A stretch of DNA of 64,000 bases from assembly GCF_020410765.1 (NCBI RefSeq), contig NZ_CP084541.1:4297001-4361000 (forward strand), written 5' to 3'. The stretch is from Streptomyces marincola (GTDB taxonomy: Bacteria > Actinomycetota > Actinomycetes > Streptomycetales > Streptomycetaceae). A program made the translations under genes and the position numbers. Shown piece by piece: positions 35,378 through 43,797 of this stretch (position 1 is the stretch's first letter; every line of letters starts with the position of its first letter). The notes beneath the pieces were generated by a model. The model worked only from the letters and a program-made list of their open reading frames with translations, was not told the origin of the DNA and did no database searches.

Positions 35378-35379
35378 GC

Positions 35380-35703
35380 ATGAAGATCAAGAAGGGTGAC
35401 CTGGTCCAGGTCATCACCGGCAAGGACAAGGGCAAGCAGGGCAAGGTCATCGTCGCCTACCCGCGCGAGGACCGGGTCCTGGTCGAGGGTGTCAACCGGG
35501 TCAAGAAGCACGTGAAGGCCGGCACGACCCAGCGCGGTTCCAAGACCGGTGGCATCATCACGACCGAGGCCCCGATCCACGTGAGCAACGTCGCGCTCGT
35601 GGTGGAGAAGGACGGCAAGAAGGTCACCACCAGGATCGGATACCGCTTCGACGACGAAGGCAACAAGATCCGCGTTGCCCGCCGGACCGGTGAGGACATC
35701 TGA
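35380..35703 (+). CDS. rplX: 50S ribosomal protein L24
   Basis: L24 is a KOW-fold assembly initiator. The 107 residues start MKIKKGDLVQVITGKDKGKQ at ATG 35380. A GTG at 35374, overlapping the rplN stop, would add two residues but breaks the conserved start. The tail GYRFDDEGNKIRVARRTGED is typical of actinobacteria. Confidence 0.97.
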   Translation: MKIKKGDLVQVITGKDKGKQGKVIVAYPREDRVLVEGVNRVKKHVKAGTTQRGSKTGGIITTEAPIHVSNVALVVEKDGKKVTTRIGYRFDDEGNKIRVARRTGEDI

Positions 35704-36269
35704 TGACCACTGCCACCACCGCCCCCGCGCCGCGCCTGAAGGCGCGCTACCGGGAAGAGATCGCGGGCAAGCTGCGTGACGAGTTCTCCTACGAGAACGT
35801 CATGCAGGTGCCGGGACTGACCAAGATCGTGGTCAACATGGGTGTGGGCGAGGCCGCCCGCGACTCCAAGCTGATCGAGGGCGCCGTGCGCGACCTCGCC
35901 ACGATCACGGGCCAGAAGGCCACCGTGACCAAGGCCCGCAAGTCCATCGCGCAGTTCAAGCTGCGCGAGGGCCAGCCGATCGGCGCGCACGTCACGCTGC
36001 GCGGCGACCGGATGTGGGAGTTCCTCGACCGGCTGCTGTCGCTCGCGCTGCCGCGCATCCGCGACTTCCGCGGCCTGTCGCCCAAGCAGTTCGACGGCCG
36101 GGGCAACTACACGTTCGGTCTCACGGAGCAGGTCATGTTCCACGAGATCGACCCCGACCGCATCGACCGCGTCCGCGGTATGGACATCACCGTCGTCACC
36201 ACGGCGAACACCGACGAGGAAGGCCGCAGCCTGCTGCGGCACCTCGGATTCCCCTTCAAGGAGGCGTGA
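35703..36269 (+). CDS. rplE: 50S ribosomal protein L5
   Basis: L5 binds 5S rRNA and contacts P-site tRNA. The 188 residues include LTKIVVNMGVGEAARDSKLI and DFRGLSPKQFDGRGNYTFGL. Its ATG overlaps the rplX stop by one base. Confidence 0.99.
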   Translation: MTTATTAPAPRLKARYREEIAGKLRDEFSYENVMQVPGLTKIVVNMGVGEAARDSKLIEGAVRDLATITGQKATVTKARKSIAQFKLREGQPIGAHVTLRGDRMWEFLDRLLSLALPRIRDFRGLSPKQFDGRGNYTFGLTEQVMFHEIDPDRIDRVRGMDITVVTTANTDEEGRSLLRHLGFPFKEA

Positions 36270-36272
36270 GCT

Positions 36273-36458
36273 GTGGCGAAGAAGGCTCTGATCGCCAAGG
36301 CCGCCCGCAAGCCGAAGTTCTCCGTGCGTGGCTACACGCGCTGCCAGCGCTGTGGCCGCCCGCACTCCGTGTACCGCAAGTTCGGTTTGTGCCGGGTGTG
36401 CCTGCGTGAGATGGCGCACCGCGGTGAACTGCCGGGCGTCACGAAGAGCTCCTGGTAA
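36273..36458 (+). CDS. rpsZ: 30S ribosomal protein S14, zinc-binding type Z
   Basis: This is the short 61-residue S14 of the head domain. Four cysteines in YTRCQRCGRPHSVYRKFG and LCRVCLREM form a C-x2-C...C-x2-C zinc ribbon. Actinobacteria often keep a longer zinc-free paralogue elsewhere under Zur control; none is in this window. The start is GTG at 36273, three bases after rplE. Confidence 0.98.
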   Translation: MAKKALIAKAARKPKFSVRGYTRCQRCGRPHSVYRKFGLCRVCLREMAHRGELPGVTKSSW

Positions 36459-36538
36459 AACCGACTACGCCGTAGGTCCCGCGTGTGTGGATGTACACGG
36501 ACGAGGAAACCCCGGCGAGAGAGGCCGAAGGCCGTTTC

Positions 36539-36937
36539 ATGACCATGACCGATCCGATCGCAGACATGCTGACCCGTCTGCGGAACGCGAACTCGGCGTA
36601 CCACGACTCCGTCGTGATGCCGCACAGCAAGATCAAGTCGCACATCGCGGAGATCCTCCAGCAGGAGGGCTACATCACCGGCTGGAAGACCGAGGACGCC
36701 CAGGTGGGCAAGCACCTCGTGCTTGAGCTGAAGTACGGCCCCAACCGCGAGCGCTCGATCGCCGGCATCAAGCGGATCTCGAAGCCGGGCCTTCGGGTCT
36801 ACGCGAAGTCCACCAGTCTGCCGAAGGTGCTCGGCGGCCTCGGCGTGGCGATCATCTCCACGTCCAACGGCCTGCTCACCGACAAGCAGGCGCAGAAGAA
36901 GGGCGTGGGCGGGGAAGTCCTCGCCTACGTCTGGTGA
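36539..36937 (+). CDS. rpsH: 30S ribosomal protein S8
   Basis: S8 binds helix 21 of 16S rRNA and in E. coli represses the spc operon. The 132 residues begin MTMTDPIADMLTRLRNANSA. ATG 36539 is seven bases after GAAGG; ATG 36545 would be 13 bases away, and further upstream starts are not family-like. The C terminus is KKGVGGEVLAYVW. The 80-base gap before it is the largest within this part of the operon. Confidence 0.97.
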   Translation: MTMTDPIADMLTRLRNANSAYHDSVVMPHSKIKSHIAEILQQEGYITGWKTEDAQVGKHLVLELKYGPNRERSIAGIKRISKPGLRVYAKSTSLPKVLGGLGVAIISTSNGLLTDKQAQKKGVGGEVLAYVW

Positions 36938-36959
36938 CGAAGGGAACGGAGGAAAAGCC

Positions 36960-37499
36960 ATGTCGCGAATTGGCAAGCAGCCGATCCCGGTCCCCGCGGG
37001 CGTGGACATCAGCATCGACGGCCGCACGGTCGCGGTGAAGGGCCCCAAGGGCAGCCTGTCCCACACGATCGCGTCGCCGATCGAGGTGGCTCGTGGTGAC
37101 GACGGCGCCATTCTGGTGACGCGTCCCAACGACGAGAACCGCAACCGCGCGCTCCACGGCCTGTCCCGCACGCTGGTGGCCAACATGATCATCGGCGTGA
37201 CGCAGGGGTACGTGAAGAAGCTGGAGATCAACGGCGTCGGTTACCGCGTGCAGGCCAAGGGCTCGAACCTTGAGTTCTCGCTCGGCTACAGCCACCCGAT
37301 CGTGGTGGAGCCGCCGGAAGGCATCACGTTCAAGGTCGAGAACCAGACCCGGTTCAGCGTCGAGGGCATCGACAAGCAGAAGGTCGGCGAGGTCGCTGCG
37401 AACATCCGCAAGCTGCGCAAGCCGGACCCGTACAAGGCCAAGGGCGTGAAGTACGAGGGCGAAGTCATCCGCCGCAAGGTCGGAAAGGCTGGTAAGTAG
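36960..37499 (+). CDS. rplF: 50S ribosomal protein L6
   Basis: L6 sits near the sarcin-ricin loop. The 179 residues begin MSRIGKQPIPVPAGVDISID and contain two similar domains, ending with DPYKAKGVKYEGEVIRRKVG. The ATG follows GGAACGGAGGAAAAGCC. Confidence 0.99.
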   Translation: MSRIGKQPIPVPAGVDISIDGRTVAVKGPKGSLSHTIASPIEVARGDDGAILVTRPNDENRNRALHGLSRTLVANMIIGVTQGYVKKLEINGVGYRVQAKGSNLEFSLGYSHPIVVEPPEGITFKVENQTRFSVEGIDKQKVGEVAANIRKLRKPDPYKAKGVKYEGEVIRRKVGKAGK

Positions 37500-37501
37500 C
37501 C

Positions 37502-37885
37502 ATGGCATACGGCTTGAAGATCGCCAAGGGCGACGCGCGCAAGCGGACCGCTGCCAAGCGCCGGCACGTGCGCATCCGCAAGAAGATCTCGGGCACCGCC
37601 CAGCGCCCGCGGCTGGTCGTGACGCGTTCCAACCGTCACATGGTGGCGCAGGTCGTGGACGACACGGCCGGGCACACGGTCGCCTCCGCCTCCTCGCTGG
37701 ATGTCTCCATCCGGGGCAACGAGGGCGACAAGAGCGACAAGGCCAAGCAGGTCGGCGCGCTCGTCGCGGAGCGGGCCAAGGCCGCCGGTGTCGAGGCGGT
37801 CGTGTTCGACCGCGGTGGCAACCGGTACGCCGGCCGTGTCGCCGCGCTGGCCGACGCCGCACGCGAGGCTGGGCTCAAGTTCTGA
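37502..37885 (+). CDS. rplR: 50S ribosomal protein L18
   Basis: L18 binds 5S rRNA with L5. The 127 residues include the basic start KGDARKRTAAKRRHVRIRKK, then RPRLVVTRSNRHMVAQVVDD, and the end LADAAREAGLKF. It begins two bases after rplF. Confidence 0.98.
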   Translation: MAYGLKIAKGDARKRTAAKRRHVRIRKKISGTAQRPRLVVTRSNRHMVAQVVDDTAGHTVASASSLDVSIRGNEGDKSDKAKQVGALVAERAKAAGVEAVVFDRGGNRYAGRVAALADAAREAGLKF

Positions 37886-37922
37886 GCCGGTCCCGTCGAC
37901 AGAATCGAGAGAGGTAATTCCA

Positions 37923-38522
37923 ATGGCTGGACCCCAGCGCCGCGGTGGCGGCGCCGGTGGCGAGCGGCGGGACCGTAAGGGCCGGGACGGCGGCGCTGCC
38001 GCCGAGAAGACCGCGTACGTCGAACGCGTCGTCGCGATCAACCGCGTCGCCAAGGTTGTGAAGGGTGGTCGTCGCTTCAGCTTCACCGCGCTGGTCGTGG
38101 TGGGCGACGGTGACGGCACCGTGGGTGTCGGTTACGGCAAGGCCAAGGAGGTGCCGGCCGCCATCGCCAAGGGTGTGGAGGAGGCCAAGAAGCACTTCTT
38201 CAAGGTCCCCCGCATCCAGGGCACCATCCCGCACCCGATCCAGGGCGAGGAGGCGGCGGGCATCGTCCTGCTGAAGCCGGCCTCCCCGGGTACCGGTGTG
38301 ATCGCGGGTGGTCCCGTGCGCGCCGTGCTGGAGTGCGCGGGCATCCACGACGTGCTCAGCAAGTCACTCGGATCAGCGAACCCGATCAACATCGTGCACG
38401 CCACGGTGGCCGCTCTTAAGGGTCTTCAGCGCCCCGAGGAGATCGCCGCGCGCCGTGGGCTGCCCCTGGAGGACGTGGCCCCGGCCGCGCTGCTGCGGGC
38501 CCGTGCCGGAGTGGGTGCGTGA
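37923..38522 (+). CDS. rpsE: 30S ribosomal protein S5
   Basis: S5 forms the mRNA entry channel with S3 and S4 and affects accuracy. The 199 residues carry an Arg/Gly-rich N-terminal extension. The double-stranded-RNA-like core is VVAINRVAKVVKGGRRFSFT, and the spectinomycin loop region is intact. ATG 37923 lies 37 bases after rplR. Confidence 0.98.
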   Translation: MAGPQRRGGGAGGERRDRKGRDGGAAAEKTAYVERVVAINRVAKVVKGGRRFSFTALVVVGDGDGTVGVGYGKAKEVPAAIAKGVEEAKKHFFKVPRIQGTIPHPIQGEEAAGIVLLKPASPGTGVIAGGPVRAVLECAGIHDVLSKSLGSANPINIVHATVAALKGLQRPEEIAARRGLPLEDVAPAALLRARAGVGA

Positions 38523-38704
38523 TGGCTCAGCTGAAGATCACCCAGGTGAAGTCCCGTATCGGGAGCAAGCAGAACCACCGGGACACGCTGCGCTCGCTCG
38601 GGCTGCGGCGTATCAACGACGTGGTCGTCAAGGAGGACCGCCCGGAGATCCGCGGCATGGCCAACACCGTGCGGCATCTCGTGACGGTCGAGGAGGTGGA
38701 CTGA
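38522..38704 (+). CDS. rpmD: 50S ribosomal protein L30
   Basis: This is a small 60-residue protein, MAQLKITQVKSRIGSKQNHR at the start and VRHLVTVEEVD at the end. Its ATG shares the A of the rpsE stop (TGATG). A GTG three bases upstream is also in frame. Confidence 0.97.
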   Translation: MAQLKITQVKSRIGSKQNHRDTLRSLGLRRINDVVVKEDRPEIRGMANTVRHLVTVEEVD

Positions 38705-38705
38705 G

Positions 38706-39194
38706 ATGGCCGAGCTTTCCAAGAAGGAGAGCACGGAGGGCGCCGCCGGCGGCCCGCTCAAGCTCCATGACCTCAGGCCCGCCCCCGGCGCCAAGAAGGC
38801 CAAGGTCCGCGTGGGCCGTGGTGAGGCGTCCAAGGGCAAGACCGCGGGCCGCGGTACCAAGGGCACCAAGGCCCGGTACCAGGTCAAGGCGGGCTTCGAA
38901 GGCGGACAGCTGCCGCTGATCCAGCGGCTGCCGAAGCTCAAGGGCTTCAAGAACCCGGCCCACAAGAACTACCAGGTCGTCAACGTCGAGCGGCTCGCCG
39001 CGCTCTACCCCGAGGGTGGCGACGTGACGGTGGCCGACTTGGTGGCCAAGGGCGCGGTGCGCAAGAACGAACTGGTCAAGGTGCTCGGCAGCGGGGAGAT
39101 CTCCGTGGCGCTGACCGTGGCGGTCGACGCCGTCTCGGCCTCCGCCCGCGAGAAGATCACCGCCGCGGGTGGCACCGTCACCGAGCGTTCCTGA
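38706..39194 (+). CDS. rplO: 50S ribosomal protein L15
   Basis: L15 is a late 50S assembly protein. The 162 residues contain LHDLRPAPGAKKAKVRVGRG, AGRGTKGTKARYQVKAGFEG and FKNPAHKNYQVVNVERL. It starts one base after rpmD and is the last gene before a long hairpin and secY. Confidence 0.98.
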   Translation: MAELSKKESTEGAAGGPLKLHDLRPAPGAKKAKVRVGRGEASKGKTAGRGTKGTKARYQVKAGFEGGQLPLIQRLPKLKGFKNPAHKNYQVVNVERLAALYPEGGDVTVADLVAKGAVRKNELVKVLGSGEISVALTVAVDAVSASAREKITAAGGTVTERS

Positions 39195-39220
39195 ACCGGC
39201 GGGCCATTGGCCGGATCTGT

Positions 39221-39263
39221 GACTGACCGGGGGTGCCTGAGGCATAGGCATCCCCGGTCAGTC
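39221..39263 (+). terminator. 18-bp hairpin between rplO and secY
   Basis: GACTGACCGGGG... (39221-39238) pairs with 39246-39263 over 18 bp with one G-U pair and a seven-base loop. No T-tract follows, but the stem should terminate or strongly attenuate transcription from the ribosomal genes into secY. Confidence 0.8.
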
Positions 39264-39264
39264 G

Positions 39265-39293
39265 TTCCGGCCCGAGACTTACGCCGGTAAGGT
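39265..39293 (+). promoter_or_regulatory. candidate secY promoter
   Basis: TTCCGG and TAAGGT are 17 bases apart and start immediately after the hairpin. A start near 39300 would leave about an 85-base leader before secY. Confidence 0.5.
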
Positions 39294-39384
39294 GGCGTCC
39301 GTCGTCGTCACCAGTTCTGTCATGTCCGTTGGACTTCAAGACCGTCACCCTCTCGCGCGTAACGCGGGGGGCGCAGGAGGAGCC

Positions 39385-40710
39385 GTGCTCACCGCGTTCG
39401 CACGGGCGTTCCAGACGCCCGACCTGCGTAAAAAGCTGCTCTTCACCCTCGGCATCGTTGTGGTGTTCCGTTTCGGCCAGCACGTGCCGGTGCCGGGGGT
39501 CAGCTTCCAGAACGTTCAGCAGTGTGTGGAGGAGGCCGATGCCGCCGGGGCCGGCTCCAACCTGTTCGGTCTGGTCAACATGTTCAGTGGCGGTGCGCTG
39601 CTGCAACTGACCATCTTCGCCCTGGGCATCATGCCCTACATCACCGCGAGCATCATTCTCCAGCTGCTCGTCGTGGTGATCCCGAGGCTGGAGGCACTGA
39701 AGAAGGAGGGGCAGTCGGGTCAGGCGAAGATCACGCAGTACACGCGTTATCTGACGATGGCCCTGGCGGTCCTCCAGGCCACGGGCCTTGTGGCGACGGC
39801 CCGCAGTGGCACCCTCTTCCCCCAGTGCACCGTTCGCAACGACATCATCCCGGACGACTCGATCTTCACCACCGTGGTGATGGTCATCGCCCTCACCTCC
39901 GCCACCGCGCTCATCATGTGGATGGGTGAGCTGATCACCGACCGCGGTATCGGCAACGGCATGTCGATGCTGATGTTCGTGTCGATCGCCGCCGGCTTCC
40001 CCGGCTCGCTGTGGCAGATCAAGCAGCAGGGCAGCCTGGCCGACGGCTGGATCGAGTTCGGCGTCGTGGTGGCCTGCGGCCTCGCGATGGTCGGCCTCGT
40101 GGTCTTCGTCGAGCTGGCCCAGCGCCGTATTCCGGTCCAGTACGCGAAGCGAATGATCGGGCGACGCTCCTACGGCGGCACCTCGACATACATTCCGCTC
40201 AAGGTCAACCAGGCCGGTGTCATCCCGGTCATCTTCGCCTCGTCGCTCCTGTACATCCCGCAGCTCCTCGTGCAGTTCGCGGGAACCGAGTCGGGCGGCT
40301 GGACCGACTGGGTGCAGCGGCACTTCACCGGTGGCGACCACCCGTACTACATCATCACGTACTTCTTGCTCATCGTCTTCTTCGCGTTCTTCTACGTGGC
40401 GATCACGTTCAACCCTGAGGACGTGGCGGAAAACATGAAGAAGTATGGTGGTTTCATCCCGGGTATCCGGGCGGGCCGGCCCACGGTCGAGTACCTGAGC
40501 TACGTGCTGAACCGCATCACGTGGCCCGGGTCGCTCTACCTGGGGCTCATCGCGCTGGTGCCGACGGTGGCGCTGGTGATGTTCAACGCGCAGCAGGACT
40601 TCCCGTTCGGTGGAACATCGATCCTGATCATCGTGGGTGTCGGCCTTGAGACGGTGCGGCAGATCGAGAGTCAGCTTCACCAGCGCAATTACGAAGGGTT
40701 CCTCCGCTGA
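39385..40710 (+). CDS. secY: preprotein translocase subunit SecY
   Basis: SecY is the pore of the Sec channel. The 441 residues start at GTG 39385 (VLTAFARAFQTPDLRKKLLF), four bases after GGAGG. The frame is open further upstream to 39292, but those residues are not family-like. Ten membrane helices are apparent. The pore-plug region follows helix 1, and conserved cytoplasmic loops include KRMIGRRSYGGTSTYIPLKV and PGIRAGRPTVEYL. Its stop overlaps the adk ATG. In streptomycetes secY-adk-map form a unit. Confidence 0.97.
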   Translation: MLTAFARAFQTPDLRKKLLFTLGIVVVFRFGQHVPVPGVSFQNVQQCVEEADAAGAGSNLFGLVNMFSGGALLQLTIFALGIMPYITASIILQLLVVVIPRLEALKKEGQSGQAKITQYTRYLTMALAVLQATGLVATARSGTLFPQCTVRNDIIPDDSIFTTVVMVIALTSATALIMWMGELITDRGIGNGMSMLMFVSIAAGFPGSLWQIKQQGSLADGWIEFGVVVACGLAMVGLVVFVELAQRRIPVQYAKRMIGRRSYGGTSTYIPLKVNQAGVIPVIFASSLLYIPQLLVQFAGTESGGWTDWVQRHFTGGDHPYYIITYFLLIVFFAFFYVAITFNPEDVAENMKKYGGFIPGIRAGRPTVEYLSYVLNRITWPGSLYLGLIALVPTVALVMFNAQQDFPFGGTSILIIVGVGLETVRQIESQLHQRNYEGFLR

Positions 40711-41366
40711 TGCGAATCGTCCTCGTCGGACCGCCGGGCGCAGGCAAGGGCACGCAGGCCACGCTGCTTGCCGAGCACCTTGCCATCCCGCACATCTCCA
40801 CCGGTGACCTCTTCCGTGCCAACATCCGCCAGGGCACAGAGCTGGGTCGGCAGGTGGACGCGATCCTGCGCGAGGGCGGGCTGGTACCCGACGAGGTCAC
40901 CGTGGCGATGGCCGCGGACCGGATGGCGCAGCCGGACGCCGCGAACGGTTTCCTGCTCGACGGCTTCCCGCGGAACATCACGCAGGCCAAGGCCCTCGAC
41001 GAACTGCTCGCGGAGTCGGGGACGAAGCTGAACGCGGTCCTCGACCTGGAGGTCCCCGAGGAGGAGGTGGTCCGGCGCATCGCCGGCCGCCGCACCTGCC
41101 GCAAGGACAGCAGCCACACGTTCCACGTGGAGAACAAGCCGCCGCGTGCGGAAGGCGTGTGCGACGTCTGCGGCGGTGAGCTGTACCAGCGCGAGGACGA
41201 CCAGGAGGGGACCGTGCGCAAGCGGCTCGCGGTCTACCACGAGGAGACCGAGCCGATCATCGGGTACTACGGGGAGCAGGGCCTGGTCTCGACCATCTCG
41301 GCGCTCGCCCCGGTGCCCGAGGTGACCCGGCGGGCCCTTGAGGCCCTGCCGGGCGGCGGCGAGTAG
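40710..41366 (+). CDS. adk: adenylate kinase
   Basis: Adenylate kinase interconverts ATP + AMP and 2 ADP. The 218 residues have the P-loop GPPGAGKGTQA, the AMP-binding STGDLFRANI and LDGFPRN, and the lid domain (about 125-165). The lid shows CRKDSSHTFH and CDVCGGELYQRED, with one early Cys, His residues, and a C-x2-C pair. This looks like a zinc or structural-metal lid in which the second Cys of the Bacillus-type site is replaced. Its TGATG overlap with secY implies coupling. Confidence 0.97.
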   Translation: MRIVLVGPPGAGKGTQATLLAEHLAIPHISTGDLFRANIRQGTELGRQVDAILREGGLVPDEVTVAMAADRMAQPDAANGFLLDGFPRNITQAKALDELLAESGTKLNAVLDLEVPEEEVVRRIAGRRTCRKDSSHTFHVENKPPRAEGVCDVCGGELYQREDDQEGTVRKRLAVYHEETEPIIGYYGEQGLVSTISALAPVPEVTRRALEALPGGGE

Positions 41367-41381
41367 CGAGGAGCCCTGGCG

Positions 41382-42218
41382 ATGGTGGAGATCAAGACGC
41401 CCGAGCAGATCGCGAAGATGCGGGCCGCGGGGCTCGTCGTCGCGGAGATACACCGCAGGTGCGCCGAGGCGGCCGTGCCGGGGGCGAGCACGAAGGACCT
41501 GGACGAGGTCGCCGCGGCCGTGCTCGCCGAGCGCGGCGCCAAGCCGAACTTCCTGGGCTACGGCGGCTTCCCCGCCACCATCTGCACGTCGGTGAACGAC
41601 GTCGTGGTGCACGGCATCCCCGACGAGCGGACCGTGCTGAAGTCCGGCGACATCATCTCGATCGACGCGGGCGCCATCGTGGACGGCTGGCACGCCGACG
41701 CGGCGCTGACGGTGTTCGTGGGCGAGGGGCACGCCCCCGAGCTGCACGAGCTGAGCCGGGTGACCGAGGACTCGCTGTGGGCCGGCATCGCCGCGATGCG
41801 CAAGGGCAACCGGCTGGTGGACATCTCCAAGGCGATCGAGGGCTACATCAAGCGGCAGCCGCTGCCGGCCTCGGGCAAGTACGGGATCATCGAGAACTAC
41901 GGCGGGCACGGCATCGGCACCGAGATGCACATGGACCCGCACGTGCTGAACTACGTGGATCGCAGGCGCGGGCGCGGTCCGCGCCTGATCCCCGGCCTCT
42001 GCCTGGCTATCGAGCCGATGGTGTCCCTCGGCACGGCCAAGACGCACACACTCGCGGACGAGTGGACGGTGAAGACGAACGACGGCACGTGGTCATCGCA
42101 CTGGGAGCACTCGGTCGCGCTGACCGAGGAGGGCCCCCTGGTGCTCACCGCGGTCGACGGCGGCAGGGCGCGGCTGGCCGAGCTGGGCGTGACGGCGGCT
42201 CCGGATCCGTTGGCTTAA
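41382..42218 (+). CDS. map: methionine aminopeptidase type I
   Basis: The enzyme removes N-terminal Met from nascent proteins. The 278 residues carry the two-metal ligands Asp (SIDAGAIVDGWHADAA), His (YGGHGIGTEMH), Glu (AIEPMVSLG) and Glu (HWEHSVALTEEG). The ATG at 41382 is eight bases after GAGGAG. There is no N-terminal SH3-like zinc extension. It stands 15 bases after adk. Confidence 0.97.
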   Translation: MVEIKTPEQIAKMRAAGLVVAEIHRRCAEAAVPGASTKDLDEVAAAVLAERGAKPNFLGYGGFPATICTSVNDVVVHGIPDERTVLKSGDIISIDAGAIVDGWHADAALTVFVGEGHAPELHELSRVTEDSLWAGIAAMRKGNRLVDISKAIEGYIKRQPLPASGKYGIIENYGGHGIGTEMHMDPHVLNYVDRRRGRGPRLIPGLCLAIEPMVSLGTAKTHTLADEWTVKTNDGTWSSHWEHSVALTEEGPLVLTAVDGGRARLAELGVTAAPDPLA

Positions 42219-42248
42219 GGATCTTCCCTTTGGGGAAAAGATCATGGG

Positions 42249-42278
42249 TTCGTCTTTTTCGGCGGGGTGCCGTAGACT
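42249..42278 (+). promoter_or_regulatory. weak candidate promoter for infA-rpmJ
   Basis: The -10 TAGACT (42273-42278) is good. The -35 at 18 bases (TTCGTC) is poor. The hairpin-like GATCTTCCC/GGGGAAAAGATC at 42221-42244 after map may end the secY-adk-map transcript. Confidence 0.35.
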
Positions 42279-42353
42279 GGCTTGTCGGTCCTGGTGCACC
42301 CGTCTGCCCGGGGCCATCCAGGTAGCCGATCCCGGAAGGTGAAGCGCTCAAGT

Positions 42354-42575
42354 ATGGCCAAAAAACAAGGGGCCATCGAGATCGAGGGCACCGTTGTCGA
42401 GTCCCTGCCGAACGCGATGTTCAAGGTGGAGCTCCAGAACGGACACCAGGTCCTCGCGCACATCAGCGGCAAGATGCGGATGCACTACATCCGTATTCTT
42501 CCCGACGACCGGGTCGTGGTGGAGCTGTCTCCCTACGACCTGACCCGAGGGCGGATCGTCTACCGCTACAAGTAG
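42354..42575 (+). CDS. infA: translation initiation factor IF-1
   Basis: IF-1 occupies the 30S A site during initiation. The 73-residue OB-fold protein begins MAKKQGAIEIEGTVVESLPN and ends RGRIVYRYK. The ATG at 42354 follows GGAAGGTGAAGCG at a longish distance. It leads the infA-rpmJ-rpsM-rpsK-rpsD-rpoA cluster. Confidence 0.98.
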   Translation: MAKKQGAIEIEGTVVESLPNAMFKVELQNGHQVLAHISGKMRMHYIRILPDDRVVVELSPYDLTRGRIVYRYK

Positions 42576-42637
42576 ATCAAGCAGATCGATTCGATCGAGC
42601 AGATCGTTCAGCACACGACCCGGAGAGCTTCAGGACC

Positions 42638-42751
42638 ATGAAGGTCAGGCCGAGCGTCAAGAAGATCTGCGACAAGTGCAAGGTGATCCGCCGCCACGGG
42701 CGCGTCATGGTCATCTGCGAGAACCTGCGCCACAAGCAGCGCCAGGGCTGA
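42638..42751 (+). CDS. rpmJ: 50S ribosomal protein L36, zinc-binding
   Basis: This 37-residue protein is MKVRPSVKKICDKCKVIRRH followed by GRVMVICENLRHKQRQG. Cys11, Cys14, Cys27 and His32 form the zinc site of the C+ form. It is essential for domain organisation of 23S rRNA. The ATG follows CAGGACC, and it lies 62 bases after infA. Confidence 0.97.
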   Translation: MKVRPSVKKICDKCKVIRRHGRVMVICENLRHKQRQG

Positions 42752-42919
42752 CCGCACTTTCGTAGTTCTTCATCGCGCGACACATGAATAACGCAGTCGC
42801 CCGACCCCTCGCGCGAGCGCGGGGACGATACCCCCGGTCGGAGGCCGGGGACCCGGCGTGGCAGCCGGGAACGGTGCTGCGGCAGACCTCCGCTCACATC
42901 ACCATCAGGAGCCACACCT

Positions 42920-43300
42920 ATGGCACGCCTCGCAGGCGTTGATCTCCCGCGCGACAAGCGCGTGGAGGTCGCTCTCACCTACGTCTTCGGCATCGGTCGC
43001 ACCCTTGCCAAGGAGACCCTCTCGTACACCGGGATCAACCCGGACACGCGCGTGCGCGACCTCGGCGAGGAGGACCTCGTCAAGCTCCGCGAGTACGTGG
43101 ACAACAACATCAAGACCGAGGGTGACCTCCGGCGCGAGATCCAGGCCGACATCCGTCGCAAGGTCGAGATCCAGTGCTACGAGGGGCTGCGCCACCGCCG
43201 CGGCCTGCCCGTCCACGGCCAGCGCACCAAGACGAACGCTCGCACCCGCAAGGGCCCGCGTCGCGCGATCGCCGGCAAGAAGAAGCCGGGCAAGAAGTAG
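42920..43300 (+). CDS. rpsM: 30S ribosomal protein S13
   Basis: S13 contacts P-site tRNA and forms intersubunit bridges. The 126 residues begin MARLAGVDLPRDKRVEVALT and have the basic tail GPRRAIAGKKKPGKK. A 168-base gap before it contains the G+C-rich inverted repeat CCCCGGT...CCGGGG (near 42831-42848) and may hold a separate promoter or leader. Confidence 0.98.
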   Translation: MARLAGVDLPRDKRVEVALTYVFGIGRTLAKETLSYTGINPDTRVRDLGEEDLVKLREYVDNNIKTEGDLRREIQADIRRKVEIQCYEGLRHRRGLPVHGQRTKTNARTRKGPRRAIAGKKKPGKK

Positions 43301-43364
43301 TCCGCACGGACGCCGTCACCGGTCCGTGCAGTAGGACCGACCACCTCCACGGGAGACCAAGCAC

Positions 43365-43769
43365 ATGCCTCCAAAGGGCCGTACAGCCGGCGCCAAGAAG
43401 GTGCGCCGCAAGGAAAAGAAGAACGTCGCTCACGGGCACGCCCACATCAAGAGCACGTTCAACAACACGATCGTCTCGATCACCGACCCCACGGGCAACG
43501 TGATCTCCTGGGCCTCCGCCGGCCACGTCGGCTTCAAGGGCTCGCGCAAGTCGACGCCGTTCGCGGCGCAGATGGCCGCGGAGAACGCCGCGCGCCGCGC
43601 GCAGGAGCACGGCATGCGCAAGGTCGATGTCTTCGTCAAGGGGCCCGGCTCCGGTCGCGAGACCGCGATCCGCTCCCTTCAGGCCACCGGTCTTGAGGTC
43701 GGCTCGATCCAGGACGTGACCCCGACCCCGCACAACGGCTGCCGCCCGCCCAAGCGCCGTCGTGTCTGA
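43365..43769 (+). CDS. rpsK: 30S ribosomal protein S11
   Basis: S11 lines the platform and mRNA path. The 134 residues include HIKSTFNNTIVSITDPTGNV, and the end VTPTPHNGCRPPKRRRV is diagnostic. The ATG at 43365 is 64 bases after rpsM. Confidence 0.99.
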   Translation: MPPKGRTAGAKKVRRKEKKNVAHGHAHIKSTFNNTIVSITDPTGNVISWASAGHVGFKGSRKSTPFAAQMAAENAARRAQEHGMRKVDVFVKGPGSGRETAIRSLQATGLEVGSIQDVTPTPHNGCRPPKRRRV

Positions 43770-43797
43770 CCAGGCCAAGTAGGAGACAAGAAGAATC

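Noticed and set aside
36459..36538. S8-binding regulatory hairpin before rpsH
   Set aside because: GACTAC-gcc-GTAGGTC forms only a short bulged stem and lacks recognisable S8-site features.
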